Source: Ceratopteris richardii
Taxonomy: Eukaryota > Streptophyta > Polypodiopsida > Polypodiales > Pteridaceae
Length of the DNA: 64,000 nt
Reading direction: 5' to 3'
Assembly: GCA_020310875.1 (NCBI GenBank)
Contig: CM035435.1
Location: 70,028,955-70,092,954 of the forward strand
This document shows positions 1 through 10,507 of this stretch, piece after piece. Made by a program: the position numbers and the translations under genes. The first letter of the stretch is position 1, and every line of letters starts with the position of its first letter. Under the pieces are notes generated by a model, which saw only the letters and a program-made list of their open reading frames with translations, was not told where the DNA came from and made no database searches.

Positions 1-1
1 A

Positions 2-1222
2 CATCAGTTGGACATTAAAACAGCATTTTTGAATGGTGACTTGCATGAAGAAGTGTATGTTTTTCAGCCCCGTGGCTTTGTGCAGAAAGGGCATGAAAAC
101 CAGGTGTGCAAGTTAAAGAAGGCGTTATATGGTTTAAAGCAAGCACCACGTGCTTGGTATGAGAAAATACATGCCTATCTGATTGCACATGGTTTTGAGA
201 ACAGTCCAACTGAAAGCACCTTATATGTTAAGCGTGTTAATGATATGCTTTTGATCATTGTTGTCTATGTAGACGACATGCTGCTCACTGGTCCTCTTGA
301 GAAGCATATTGCTGATTTCAAGGCTGATTTGCATGCCTCATTTGAGATGTCTGATTTGGGGCATTTGCATCACTATTTGGGCATTCAGTTTATGCAAGTT
401 GATGGTGGAATGGCTTTGTGTCAAACGAAATATATTGACACATTATTGCAGCGTTTTGGCCTTGAAGACTGTAAGCCTATTGCCACTCCTATGGAGACAG
501 GTTTACGATTGAGTCTTCATGATGCTGGAGATGCATTTGATGCTGTTCTCTATCAGCAGGCTGTTGGATGCTTGATTTACTTATGCATTACTCGGCCAGA
601 TATTCAGTTTGCTGTCTCACAGATGAGTAGGTTTATGCATTGCCCAGGAGTCACGCATTGGAAAGCGGTTAAGCGCATCTTTTGCTACTTGAGTGGTACT
701 CGGCTACTTGGGTTGTTTTATCCCAAGGGGGGATCACTACCGCCAGATTTGCATGCTTTTTCTGACTCAGATTGGGCTGGTTGCTATGACACTCGTGTGT
801 CCACCAGTGGTTTTTGCTTCATGCTTGGTAGCTCATGTATATCTTGGTTGAGCAAGAAGCAGCCTACTGTGGCCACTTCCAGTTGTGAGGCTGAGTATAG
901 GGCAGCTTTCACAGCGACTGTTGAGTGTGTGTGGCTCAGACGCCTTATGGCTGATTTGGGTGTTGGCCAGTCTTCTGCCACCACCATCTTCACTGACAGT
1001 CAGAGCGCATTGGCAGTTGCGAGGAACCCTGTGTTCCATGCTCGCACTAAGCACATTGAGGTGCATTATCACTATGTCAGGGAGAGGTTCTCTGCTGGGG
1101 AGATCAGCTTGGCATATGTGCCCACGCAGGAGAACATTGCAGACCTTTTCACGAAGGCTCTGCCTAGGGAGAAGTTTGAAGCTTTTCGCAAAGCTTTGGG
1201 CTTACTTCCTTTTGTGGAGTGA
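2..1222 (+). CDS. Copia A' pol, RT/RNase H part (5'-truncated by the window)
   Basis: The C-terminal part of a Copia polyprotein, open from the window edge to TGA at 1222. Reverse transcriptase motifs are visible: KTAFLNGDL near the start, LYGLKQAPRAWY, and the catalytic YVDDMLL box around 271. RNase H follows, with SDSDWAG, the CEAEY glutamate, TDSQSAL and the terminal ARTKHIEVHYHYVRE block typical of plant Copia elements. No internal stop or frameshift is present, so this part looks recently functional. It has S at a position just before the RNase H DSDWAG motif where Copia A has F (TCT versus TTT). RT copies element RNA to DNA and RNase H removes the template, both in cytoplasmic virus-like particles (family knowledge). 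Confidence 0.95.
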   Translation, partial: HQLDIKTAFLNGDLHEEVYVFQPRGFVQKGHENQVCKLKKALYGLKQAPRAWYEKIHAYLIAHGFENSPTESTLYVKRVNDMLLIIVVYVDDMLLTGPLEKHIADFKADLHASFEMSDLGHLHHYLGIQFMQVDGGMALCQTKYIDTLLQRFGLEDCKPIATPMETGLRLSLHDAGDAFDAVLYQQAVGCLIYLCITRPDIQFAVSQMSRFMHCPGVTHWKAVKRIFCYLSGTRLLGLFYPKGGSLPPDLHAFSDSDWAGCYDTRVSTSGFCFMLGSSCISWLSKKQPTVATSSCEAEYRAAFTATVECVWLRRLMADLGVGQSSATTIFTDSQSALAVARNPVFHARTKHIEVHYHYVRERFSAGEISLAYVPTQENIADLFTKALPREKFEAFRKALGLLPFVE

Positions 1223-1286
1223 TTTCCACATAGCTCGGCACTTCCTTATACATGAGTGCCAGCTCCTTGTTCACCGCATCACTCCC

Positions 1287-1295
1287 AGGGGGGAT
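1287..1295 (+). other. Polypurine tract of Copia A'
   Basis: AGGGGGGAT directly precedes the LTR start TGTTGAT, which is where the plus-strand primer of an LTR retrotransposon lies. Copia A has the same tract at 50143-50150. Confidence 0.85.
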
Positions 1296-1296
1296 T

Positions 1297-1526
1297 TGTT
1301 GATATATTTAGGTAGTGATGTGTGTGAACACTCTAGGACCGCCGGGGCACTTTTTTCCCTCTTTAGGAGGTTTTTTTCCCCCGGCTTGTATATACGCCTA
1401 TTGCCCTAATGGGCTACTTATCTTTGTACATTCTCTAGTAATACATTCAGTCTTGTGTGTTGTGCTCCAAGCTTCTTCCTCTTCCTTGTGCTGTTCGCGT
1501 GCTTCCGCAGACGTCTAACTCCAACA
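1297..1526 (+). repeat. 3' LTR of Copia A'
   Basis: A 230-bp LTR starting TGTTGATATA and ending CTCCAACA, the same length and ends as both LTRs of Copia A (45304-45533 and 50153-50382). The next bases, CGATG, would be the right target duplication if the element is complete off-window. Confidence 0.95.
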
Positions 1527-1690
1527 CGATGATCAAGCACTGTTGTGATGGTGTGTCACCGTCACGATGATGTGACACAATCGCGATGGCATGAGCTAAA
1601 CACCACGATAGTCAGTGACTGTTGTGATGGTCAGACATAGTCCTGATGATGACTCACCATCATGATGGTTAGCCAAATATATGATTTCAG
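1527..1690 (-). repeat. Degenerate palindromic repeat array in the Gypsy E leader
   Basis: Short imperfect repeats of the form TCACGATGRTG / ACAGTCACTGAC, including the perfect 14-bp palindrome ACCATCATGATGGT (about 1648-1661) and a CATCGCGATG-like unit. The position, downstream of the primer site and donor in element orientation, matches the arrays in B (12070-12600) and C (28091-28660), but the units differ. The array is cut by the Copia A' insertion. Confidence 0.7.
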
Positions 1691-1980
1691 AATGGTCAGA
1701 TTCTACGATAAGTTCTGACAGAAAAATGAAGTTTTTACATGTGTTTCTTGCATATTTGTGATGTCCAGAGGATGCCCTGCAATGTTAGTGCACCAAAAAC
1801 CACGAACACAGATTTTTGGTATTTTCTTGGAGTTTGAGATGATGATGGGAAATGAAACTAGAGTGAAAGTGGAGTAAAAGTGCACAAAAATTAACTACTA
1901 ACAACAATACAACAAGAAAATTTTACCTTCCAATGATTTTCTCCAACACACTTACCATCATATGCTCAACCTAGAGCTCG

Positions 1981-1998
1981 TCCCTGACAATGACGCCA
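1981..1998 (-). promoter_or_regulatory. Primer binding site of Gypsy E (tRNA-Asp type, degenerate)
   Basis: On the minus strand it reads TGGCGTCATTGTCAGGGA, two mismatches from TGGCGCCGTTGCCGGGGA-type sites in C and F plus one more, 4 nt downstream of the LTR end ...GACACCA. It primes minus-strand DNA synthesis from the 3' end of a tRNA. Confidence 0.8.
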
Positions 1999-2002
1999 AA
2001 CT

Positions 2003-2288
2003 TGGTGTCACTCTAGTACAATGGTGAGTACCAACCTGAGGAGTTCCACCTCATAATTGTCAATCCATGGAGAGAGTAGGCCGATATGAAGATCGAGAGC
2101 AAGTGAAGTGCTTGAAGGTGATGGTGAGAAATGCAAATGCATACACACACATACACACACACACATGAGGAAAAGTGGCAATGGAGAGAAGGCAAGAAAG
2201 GAACTCATATTCATCACTAATTAGTTACAATAGCTCTACTAGCTCAAAAGCTTCTAGTTTCAAAAGTTCAAAAGTTCTCAAAATGAGC
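2003..2288 (-). repeat. Gypsy E 5' LTR, part 1 (R/U5 side)
   Basis: The downstream part of E's LTR in element orientation. It contains the CA/TG microsatellite (2145-2166) and ends at the site where Gypsy B inserted. The other part lies at 13693-14016, giving a joined length of about 610 bp, close to the 602 bp of C. Confidence 0.8.
2284..2288. other. Target site duplication of Gypsy B (left copy), TGAGC
   Basis: TGAGC at 2284-2288 is repeated at 13688-13692, immediately outside the two B LTRs. A 5-bp duplication is the usual size for Gypsy integrases. It lies within the conserved GAGCTCTCTAGCTC block next to the TATA box of E's LTR. Confidence 0.9.
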
Positions 2289-3004
2289 TGTAGCTCAGTG
2301 ATGAGTAGCACCTCCTTTAATGTCAATCCGGGAAGACGTGAGGATGGTATGATGACCTCGAGCAAGTGAAGGCACAAGTGCGTGAGTGAGAAGCACACAA
2401 ACATGCACACACATACACACACATGCGCACACAAGGTAAGACCAAGAGAGAGAAGCAATGGAGTTCTTTTAGATTACTTCAAGAGTGCTCATACAAGTTC
2501 AATTCTATTACAAGCTAACCTAAAAAATGAGCTCTCTAGCTCTATTTATAGTTTTTGACTAGTTTTTGGCCTTGTCCAGACCTAGTGTCCGACCTATTTA
2601 AAAATTAGGTTCTCTGGCCTATTTTGAGGTTCAAATGGAGTCTAGAAAATGTGAAAACTGATAGGTAGGTACTTCTAAAGCTCCTGAAGCTCAAGGACTC
2701 CTTGGCTTGCACAAAATGGAGCTACAAAAATATGAAATGGTATTACAATGGTTTTTAGTGATGAAAATCACTATTTTTGTAGGGATTTCTTCTAACATTT
2801 TGACATACAATTCTTGGAGCTCCCTACTTGCTTCTTCTTCTTGTGGGTCCACCTCTTGGATATGCTTTAGCTTCATGAAAAAAATAAATGGCCTACTTTC
2901 CAGATCTTCGTTGACTACTCTGTCTGCTTGTGCCTTCTCTGCGCTCCGACTCCCTTCGTTGACTTCCTTGTCTTGTGAGTCCTTCAATTCCTTGGCTGCC
3001 AACA
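2289..3004 (-). repeat. 3' LTR of Gypsy B
   Basis: About 716 bp. On the minus strand it begins TGTTGGCAGCC and ends in ...CA. It aligns with the 5' LTR at 12973-13687 over its whole length with a few scattered differences. It contains the CA/TG microsatellite (2396-2432) and the TATAAATA plus AGAGCTAGAGAGCTC promoter block. Confidence 0.93.
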
Positions 3005-3044
3005 CCCCCCCCCCCCTCTTTCGCGTCTGTCGTCTCTGACAGAC
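3005..3044 (-). promoter_or_regulatory. Polypurine tract and adjacent hairpin of Gypsy B
   Basis: On the minus strand an AAAGA-G12 purine run (3005-3021) directly precedes the LTR. Just upstream lies the inverted repeat GTCTGTC-agagac-GACAGAC (3025-3044), a 7-bp stem with a 6-nt loop. The same hairpin sits in C (42524-42543) and D (51142-51161). Confidence 0.8.
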
Positions 3045-6000
3045 CCTTGTTGAGTGGGTCGTTGGATGTAGTACTCCACAACGTCGGTGGCTAAGTGATG
3101 TTCTGCTACTCGCAACCTTTGGCCAAATCAGTGAGTAGGGCATCCCTGTCTACTGGCCCTGGAACTTCTGGATGTGGCATACGTAGCTTTTATGAATGTA
3201 GGGCTTGTTCCACTGCAAATAACTGTAATAGATGAGATGGTATGGGAATGAATATCTCGGAATGATATTCCTAGAACCCTGTGATGAACATTTCTTCAAA
3301 CGTCTGTTTGAAGCAGGCAGGTAGATACTTTATGCGAGCATGCCACGCATATACGACGTTAATGGATGGTGTGGTGCTCATATTGTAGACAAGGTCTTGA
3401 TTCCCTTCATTAAATCCAATAGCCGAAAGATGAGGTCTTTGATATTCTTAAATGTCCTGAATGTAACCAGCATGAGCTAAAAAATTTTTAGGCACATCTG
3501 TGCCATGACATCTGGGACATTCTTGAACCTGATTGCCCAGTGTCAGATGGTTGAAATCATGTAGTTGACTGTGGGTTGGCCATGAGGAGGTGCGAGGTAC
3601 ACGTAATTTAGCCACTTTTCACATCCTTTAACCGTCAAAATTGTTTTGGTGTACTCCGGGCAAGACCTTCTTCGAAAGACAGGGAAGTAGCAGGGATTAT
3701 ACTTGATATATAAAGGCATGTTGTTCCACGTGCGTACCATCTCGGGGTAGGTTTCAAGCAGACGGATCCTCCAAGTAGGTTGATGTATATTCCCTTGCTT
3801 GGCACTTGCAAGGATATCATCCGGTGCAAACTGTGTCACCGAGGTTGGTTCTTTTGTTGTGCATTGCTTGATTTCAGCATTGTAATCCGCCATTAATACA
3901 CAGAATGGAACATACAGATCATCGGACGTGCCAATCCACCTATGATGGGAGAGGTTTCTGAAGTAATCCGATTTTATGACGACTTCTTCCAATCGTGACA
4001 TAGATGCTATCTGAACTGCAACTCTCTCATCATGGGTTGTAGCAACCTTCTCCAACCTTTGCATCCATTCAGGCGCTTCGATCTCAATCGTGTCCATCCC
4101 TTCTTTTGTTTGCTTACCTCCGGGTGTTGGCATGGGAACATATGGATCTTCAAAGATCTCCTCCACTTGAATTTGCACTAAGTCTTCAGGTTCCCGTTCT
4201 GCCAGGGGAGAGGGTTGACGCTCGTATTGAAGAACTTTACTTTGTAGTTCTTCTAGTTCTGATGAGTTCTGCGACTTCTTGTGAAGTGTCGACTGCTGTT
4301 GTGACCTTGCTTGGTGACTCCTACTGAGTTGCCAGTTGCTTTAGTAGATCATCTCTTTCTCTTTCTAATGCTGTGTGGGCTTCTAGGAGGTCGGCATGGG
4401 TTTCCAAGATGATTTGCATATTTCCAGATGGGATAGCCTTGAAATTCTCTGGGTCGATTTCCTGTGGTGAACCCTCCATTGCTGCTTCCAAGTTTTCTTC
4501 GTTCTGTTTCTGCAGTCTCTTATTCTCTTTGAGTGCTGCGGACATGTGCTTCCGTAATAGGGCGAGATTGCGTCGAAGCTTGAGATTGTCTGTGATCTGA
4601 GCATGTAACATGTCGTTGAGTTGTTGTTTTTCTTCAGTATCTGACTGGGATGGATTGGCGACTAATTGATCATGTTGTGCTTGCAATGTAGTATACTGCT
4701 GTTGTAATAGCCGCTTCTCCTTCTCTAATTCAATGAATCTTGCTTGGAGCTGTTCATGGCTTCTGAAGAGACTCGTATGCTGTGCGTCTAGGTGCTGGTA
4801 ATGCTGTTGCAGTTGAGACATACATTGGTACATATTATTAAATACATTATTAATGGGAGTGGATGCGGGAAAGGTGTTGAATGCAGAAGGGAAGGGAAAA
4901 GGGAATGGGAGTGTGTATGCTGTGCTTGAAAAGGGTGAAGTTGGTGGTGGGGGAATGGGAGATTGTGGACGTATGGGGGGAGGGAGGGGTGCGGAGGTGG
5001 GTGATATGTCCATGAGATCAAAGGTGGATGCGGTTGTGGGAGTGATTGTGAACATGGGAATTGTGGGTGCGGTGATGGTGGTGAAGGTGTAAAGTGGTGT
5101 GTGTAGTTGTGAATATGAACCGCCAGAAAGTGTGATCGGGGGAACGGGGTTTTTCGTGGCTACAGTTAGAATTACAGAGTTAGTAGTAGTGTAAACAAGA
5201 GAGGTGGAGATCGGTTGTGTAGGTTGTGTGGGTTGACTAACGGTCTGTGCTTCAGTATGGGAAGTGGACCCTGGGGCTGTGACAGTAGTGGTTACACTGG
5301 TAGTGGGAGGTGAAGGTGGTGGAGTTGGAGGGAGAGGGGGTAAGGGGGGTGACGGGGGTGCACTGGTTGTATGGGCTTCCTCAGTGTCATGAATAGTATG
5401 AGCTGTGCCCGTGGTTGTGGATGTGGTGCCCTGTGGTTCTGATACTAATACATTCATTTGTTTTCCTGATCGAGGGGGGCGTCTGCCATATCGTCGTTTC
5501 GATCGTCGTGAATATGCAAGAGCAGTATGCACCATCTCCGGTACCCCCAACGCATCAGAGATCATGTCAAGGGTTTCTCGATATTGCTCATCCACACCTT
5601 CCTCCTCAAGGATTTGGTTCATGAGGGTTTTTCCTGCTGCCAAGGACAATTTGTGCTGTTCTTGAACTCGGTTGATAGTATCATACAATTTTTTCAATTG
5701 CTTCGTATAAGCCGGGGCACCCTCGAGTTCCTGTAGAACTTCTTGCTAGTTACTGTAGAACTTCTTGCTCATATTCCTGCTCTTCTTCGTCGGACAGTCC
5801 CTCTTGTTCATCCTCTTGTTCGTCCTCTTGTTCGTCTTCTTCATCATCCTGCACTTCGACTACGTCTGGTTGGACTGGGTGGGGTTGGTCTGTGACTGTT
5901 TGCTTCCCGCTTGCCTGCTCTGCCTCCACTTCTAAATTTGTAGCATTGATTATTCTGGCTACCTCTTCATCAGTTAAATCTTCCAATGTAAAGCCGTGAG

Positions 6001-6946
6001 GAAACTCTAAGTCGGTTGGTATAGGAGGAAACACCAGATTCGGTCCATCTGTGCTATGTCTTGGTAATCTGATAGTGAAGGGTTGCGCACGCCTTGGAAG
6101 CCGTGGAGTTATCTCTGGTGTCAGTGTCGCACCGCGGGCTTGTGCACAGGGCATCTGAACTACACCTCTCATTTTCTTGGATGGAGGCCCTGCGGTGGAT
6201 AGTCTACGTTGGAATTCTTGAACCCTGGTCCAAATAAGTGCCCTTTGAACTGGCACATCATATGCCAAACATCTGTAAACAATCGTTGTGAGAGCACAAC
6301 ATCCATACAGTACTGACTTTTGCTTCTTATACCACCGTTGATGAGCCAAGTGGATTTGGTCAATAATCTAGTGAGGCATGTTGATTGTCAAATCGAAGGT
6401 ATCTGCTAAATATAGACTGAACCATATCTTCTTGGGTGGCATTGTGAACCTCTCTTGAGCGGGGAATGCAAAATGCTGCATGACCATTCGCAAGTGAATG
6501 GCAATAGTCGGTGTCATTGCCACCATGTCTTTTAGTTTCGTCAGATTCCTGTTCTTCATGTTATCTGGGACCATTGTCTCTTTTTCGGTGGGGATATGCA
6601 TACCTTTCATGTCGAGGGCTTCTCTTACCAAATTATTTGTCAATTTGAACCGTTTCAGCTCATTGCCCCTTGTAAAGAAATGATACGTGCCCCAGCGCCC
6701 ATTGAACTCTATCTCTGCCTCCCATAGGTAAGTGCCTTCCCCCAGAGGTCCTGCCACATCACTGAACCAATGTGAGTTTTTGCTGACTGGCATTGTGTGC
6801 CCATGTGGAGGATTCTGCACCGGTATGGCATGTAACGCTCTCAATGCCACTGGACGCTCCTTCAATTCCTCCTCAATAGGAAGACTTTCAATATCCACAA
6901 CCTGAGGGCTGGTGCCCGCCTAGGAGCTAGTTCCTGCCTCGGCCAT
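3045..6946 (-). pseudogene. Gypsy B accessory gene (env-position ORF), broken
   Basis: The divergent homologue of the roughly 1,400-codon accessory gene of C and D. ATG at 6946 (MAEAG...) is followed after eight codons by TAG (6920-6922) where C and D have CAG. The N-terminal domain continues to 6368, where TAG replaces the Trp of the WIIDQ motif, then through YRCLAYDVP to an acidic Glu/Asp stretch ending at 5750. After a frameshift, 5697-4321 is a single open stretch with a Pro/Thr-rich region and a long coiled coil (ENKRLQKQNEENLEAA). A further shift leads to the C-terminal domain at 4178-3543 (LLETYPEM.RTWNN, CEKWLNY). From 3542 to about 3120 only decayed homology remains. Identity to D is roughly 40-45% by eye. 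Function unknown; no membrane segment or signal peptide is evident. Confidence 0.8.
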
Positions 6947-6969
6947 ATCGAGGAAACTGGTCACCAGTT

Positions 6970-6972
6970 CTG
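6970..6972 (-). promoter_or_regulatory. Candidate 3' splice site before the Gypsy B accessory gene
   Basis: The minus strand reads GTATATTCTCACAG, ending 24 nt upstream of the accessory ATG, with a TGTTAAC branch-like sequence about 20 nt further upstream. Gypsy D has TATATTCTCACAG and C has CTCTATTCTTCTAG at the same place. Confidence 0.55.
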
Positions 6973-7229
6973 TGAGAATATACAAAGGAATGTTAACATT
7001 GCAAACGTGTTGTAGCAAATGAAGCTGTATTGATGGGGGGAATAGGAGGTGGTATATGGCTATAGAGAAAAAAATGTCAAGTTGTGACAACATTAACATG
7101 ATTTTAGTGATAAGTTAGTAGGTCAATAAGTGCTCGGTGATCGTGTGTGTAGTGAGAGAATGGATAATCCTAAGAGCTGAATGGAAAGATGCGGTGTATG
7201 AGTGATGTAGTTAGTAAGTGGGTATGAAT

Positions 7230-8441
7230 TTAGAAATGAGGATCGGGGGGTTTATTACACGTTTTGGGTTGCCAAACAAACAGAATGGCTGTTGGTCTTG
7301 ATTTTGTGGAGACTCTGGAGGGCTTTATAAGAGTGTCTGCTTGGAAATGAGGCTTTTTAGGGACCCATTTACAAGTGATTCTACTTGTGCCCATGGAAGA
7401 ATATGTGTTCGTGCGTGATGTATAAGAATGGGTATCAGATGTTCGAGTGAGTGAACCATGTTGTACAGAGTGTGGCTTCTGTGTAGCTATTTGAGCCCGC
7501 AAGCAAGCCTTAGGCACCCAAATTTGTCTTGATTGTGGGCCAGCCTTCATCGACTTCTTGGGTACCCAGATAGACTTTATTTTCATAGAAGAATTTCTGA
7601 AAGACTTCTTATTAGTGTCGTGTTATTGATTACTAATAAGAATCTTTGCCCGTGTGGTTGGCTTGATCACAACAGGCTGTTCGCCTTTCCGCACCCACAC
7701 TTGTTTCAATGGCTGAGACATCCTGCTTCTCACGTTCGTTTGGCCTCCGGCATAGGTAGTCTTCTGTATTTGATCTGCCATTGGTTGCTACATCCCTTTG
7801 GCCTTTGGAAAAGAAGGGAGGTTCGTTGTGTCCTTGACTTCTTTATTGAGCTCACCATTCCTCTGCATCACATAGTTTTGGACAAGAACAACATGGTCAT
7901 CTTCATGTGTACTCCTGGAAGGACCAGGAGTGTGTGCTTTGCCTAATTCCTTGAGTGCTTCATTGTCTAACTCGATTGTAATGTGTTTCTCATTGACCCA
8001 AACCTAAAGAATTCCATTTCTTAGGTTTAAGTTGACTGCATGGTCATAGATCCAGTCTTGACCCAAGACCAGAGGCTCAGTGAGGTCCTCATCTTGACAC
8101 ACTAGTACTTTCACTGTCATTAAGACATCTTGAATGTGGGAGGGAAGCTCCACCTCGCCCATGCAAGGAGTTTCCACGCCTCCCAATCCTATGAGATATG
8201 CCTCTATAGGATTGACTTTTAATTTCAATTCTTGACAGTAAGAGAGTCTCACCGCACTAGTGGCTGCACCTGAGTCAATCAATGCTCGCACCGTTTTTGC
8301 ACTAATGCCTTGTCCTATCTCTAAGGTCACAAATGTGCGTCGATCGATTATTCTATGGGCACTTATTCTGGAGACTTCACACATTGCCATATGATATCCT
8401 GGGTCCGCATAGTCATCTGCCCTAGGCTGATCCCTACCCTG
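7230..8441 (-). pseudogene. Gypsy B pol C-terminus: second aspartic protease-like domain and WVPK tail
   Basis: In frame with the integrase part upstream. A retropepsin-like domain runs over about 8390-8040: the catalytic-type motif IDSGAATSAV (Asp codon 8274-8276), then LIGLGGVETPCMGEVELP and the second-lobe motif PLVLGQDWIYDHAVNLNLR. The tail then carries VWVRKG, IWVPKKSMKA, IWVPKACLRA and KWVPKKPH. In-frame stops TAG at 8004, TAG near 7790 and TAA near 7623 each replace CAG or CAA present in D, so all are C-to-T. Proteases of this fold cleave the Gag-Pol polyprotein; what this second copy cleaves is not known. Confidence 0.8.
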
Positions 8442-9733
8442 TCATCTCAACTTCATCCTTCTGATGCATTCTAAAGCTTCTACTTGAGCTTCTTCTCGAA
8501 TTCGCTTTTCTTCCTCTTTGCGTTTCTTGGCAATGTTGAGTCGATTTAGCACCTCTTCAGTCAGAGGTTCCTGATATAACTTGACTCTGCACCCGCTTAT
8601 GTAGCTAGCTGGAATATCGCCTTCTAATGTGGCTAGTTGTACTGCTCCACTCGTTGAGATCCTATTTATGATCATAGGTCCATAGCCACGCTTCTCTAAT
8701 TTTATCGCATGTTGCTTCAGGGTGTAGAATAAAACTAAATCTCCGGCCTTCAATCCTTTATCCTTAACATGGGCATCAAAGTAAGCCTTCTGTCGTTTTT
8801 TAGCTGCATATATTCCTGCGGCAGCCCTTAGTCTTGTTTCTCCTAATCGCTCAAGGTCAAAGATCCTAGAGGAGAGCTCATGGCCCGTCCACTCATGCTC
8901 CTGTGCTACCTTTAGTGTAGGTATCAAGAAGTCCAATGGTAGCATTGCATGGCCAAATACCATCAGAAAAGGAGTGGCTTGGAGTATCGTTTTATAAGCA
9001 ACTCTGTATGCCCAAACAACATGGTGTAGCTGTTTGTCCCAATCAGAGCGTTTATTATTTACTAACTTGGTAAGCAAGTTGCATAGAATCTTATTTGTGC
9101 TTTCGGCTTGCCCATTAGCTTGTTGATGGTAGGGGGCAGACTTTTTGTGTATAACCAAGAACTCTTGGAGAAGATTTTTGATAACTTCGTTCAAGAAGTG
9201 AGTCCCTCTATCGCTGACTAGCTCTATAGGTAGCCCATATCGTGTGAATACATTCTCAAATAAGAACTTGGCGGTTGTCTGGGCATCATTCTTAGTCGTG
9301 GCTTTCACTTCTACCCACTTGGTTAGATAGTCTGTAGCCACAATAATATATTCTGCATGCGAACCCTTAGCTGGGGGATTAATAGGACCTACAAAGTCTA
9401 TTCCCCACTTAGAGAATGCACGTCCACCCATCATAGGCTTCAGGGGCATCTCATCTTTGCGTATAGGATATTGAGTTCGCTGACAAACATCACACCTCTT
9501 CACATAGGTATGTGCATCCATGTGAAGGGTCGGCCACCATAAACCTGCAAATAGGATTGCCTTGATCACCCGACCTGGTCCAAAGTGTCCTCTCGCTACA
9601 CCTTGGTGAGCAGCTTCCAAGATCTTGATATATTCACTCTCATGGACACATAGTCTCAGGTAACCATCTTTACCACGCTTGTATAGATTATCACCAATGA
9701 GAGAGTAATCTAGGGCTTCTTGTTCTAGACTTC
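8442..9733 (-). pseudogene. Gypsy B integrase
   Basis: This part carries the HHCC zinc-binding region (H.GVARGHF ... YVKRCDVCQRTQ), the rve catalytic core (KWGIDFVGP, VSDRGTHF, then QANGQAEST carrying the Glu) and a C-terminal domain ending in a Lys/Glu-rich helix. YHQQANGQ replaces YHPQANGQ. It ends at TGA (8442-8444), where D has CGA. Upstream it joins out of frame to the RNase H part at 9734. The protein is almost identical to integrase of C and D. Integrase inserts element cDNA into chromosomes and leaves 5-bp duplications. Confidence 0.9.
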
Positions 9734-10507
9734 TTAACTGGCCAGTGTCATATCTTGAGGGAATGTTCTCGTCCTCAGGAAGGCTACTAATGGTTCACTC
9801 CAATCTGGCACTATGGACACTTCATAAAGAGTGGCATGCTCCACTGGTGGTTTAGTGCAACAGATTGGGAATTCCTTGCACAACTTATGGACATCTGCTT
9901 CCATAGTAGGCCAATGCACTCCGAGTCTCCTTAGTGTCTGTAGGGTTCGTTGCCTTGAGTAGTGTTGCTCTAATGCACCTACATGTGCTAATTGCAACCA
10001 TTTAGCGTACTCATCCTCTTCCACATAACAAGCTAGGATTCCTTGATCTGTGTGCTTGTACATAGTTCGTGCCATGATCTGGTATTTTTGGGCTTTTACT
10101 ATCTCCCTATCTTGAGTGTTTATGACTGGGTGATTGGGCCCGTATGTCAATACTGGCACTAATGGCTTAGCCCACTGAGGTACAACTTCCAAATTAAACA
10201 AGTAAGCATCAGGAAGGTCATCCGACACTCCTTGTGGGGCTTCTCCAGATGTGAGCCTAGAGAGATGGTCTGCTCTCAAGTGAGTCTTCCCTTTCCTCAC
10301 CACTACTTCAAAGTCATATTCCATTAGTAAGAGAAACCATCTTACTAGTCGACCTGTATTGCATGGTTTGTTTACCAAGTACAATAATGCCTGATGATCG
10401 GTAAAAAATTTAAACTTATTTGCAAGCAAATAGTGTCTAAACTTTTTAACTGCATATACCATACCTAATCCCTCTCGTTCAGTGGTGGTATAATTTCGTT
10501 CAGCTAT
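9734..10507 (-). pseudogene. Gypsy B RNase H C-terminal part and linker
   Basis: Begins inside RNase H at AERNYTTTEREGLGMVYAVKKFRHYLL, continues through FFTDHQALLYLVNKP and the LRADHLSRL block that closes Gypsy RNase H domains, then the linker to the integrase zinc domain. The N-terminal catalytic part of RNase H and all of RT are missing through deletion. The frame ends at TAA (9734) just after DMTLAS, the same point where D also loses frame. Confidence 0.88.

Larger units (their letters stand above)
1..1526 (+). mobile_element. Copia element A' (3' part, runs off the left edge)
   Basis: This is the 3' end of a Ty1/Copia retrotransposon: reverse transcriptase and RNase H, a short untranslated tail, a polypurine tract and the 3' LTR. 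It matches the complete Copia A at 45304-50382 almost base for base, with roughly 20 differences over 1.5 kb by eye. The right flank (from 1527) is the leader of a Gypsy element on the opposite strand, so A' is a nested insertion. Its 5' LTR and target duplication lie outside the window. Confidence 0.95.
1527..2288 (-). mobile_element. Gypsy element E: leader, primer site and first half of the 5' LTR
   Basis: Read on the minus strand this is the 5' end of a Gypsy element: LTR (2288 down to 2003), tRNA-Asp-type primer site, donor-like ATG|GTAAG, then leader with palindromic repeats until Copia A' interrupts at 1526. The LTR is split by Gypsy B and resumes at 13693-14016. Homology is to the LTRs of C, D and F: a CA/TG microsatellite, a TATA region and a terminal TAGAGTGACACCA on the minus strand. 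Confidence 0.85.

Noticed and set aside
3543-6946. Host coiled-coil protein gene
   Set aside because: Homologous copies lie at the same place in C and D between pol and the polypurine tract, so it belongs to the element.
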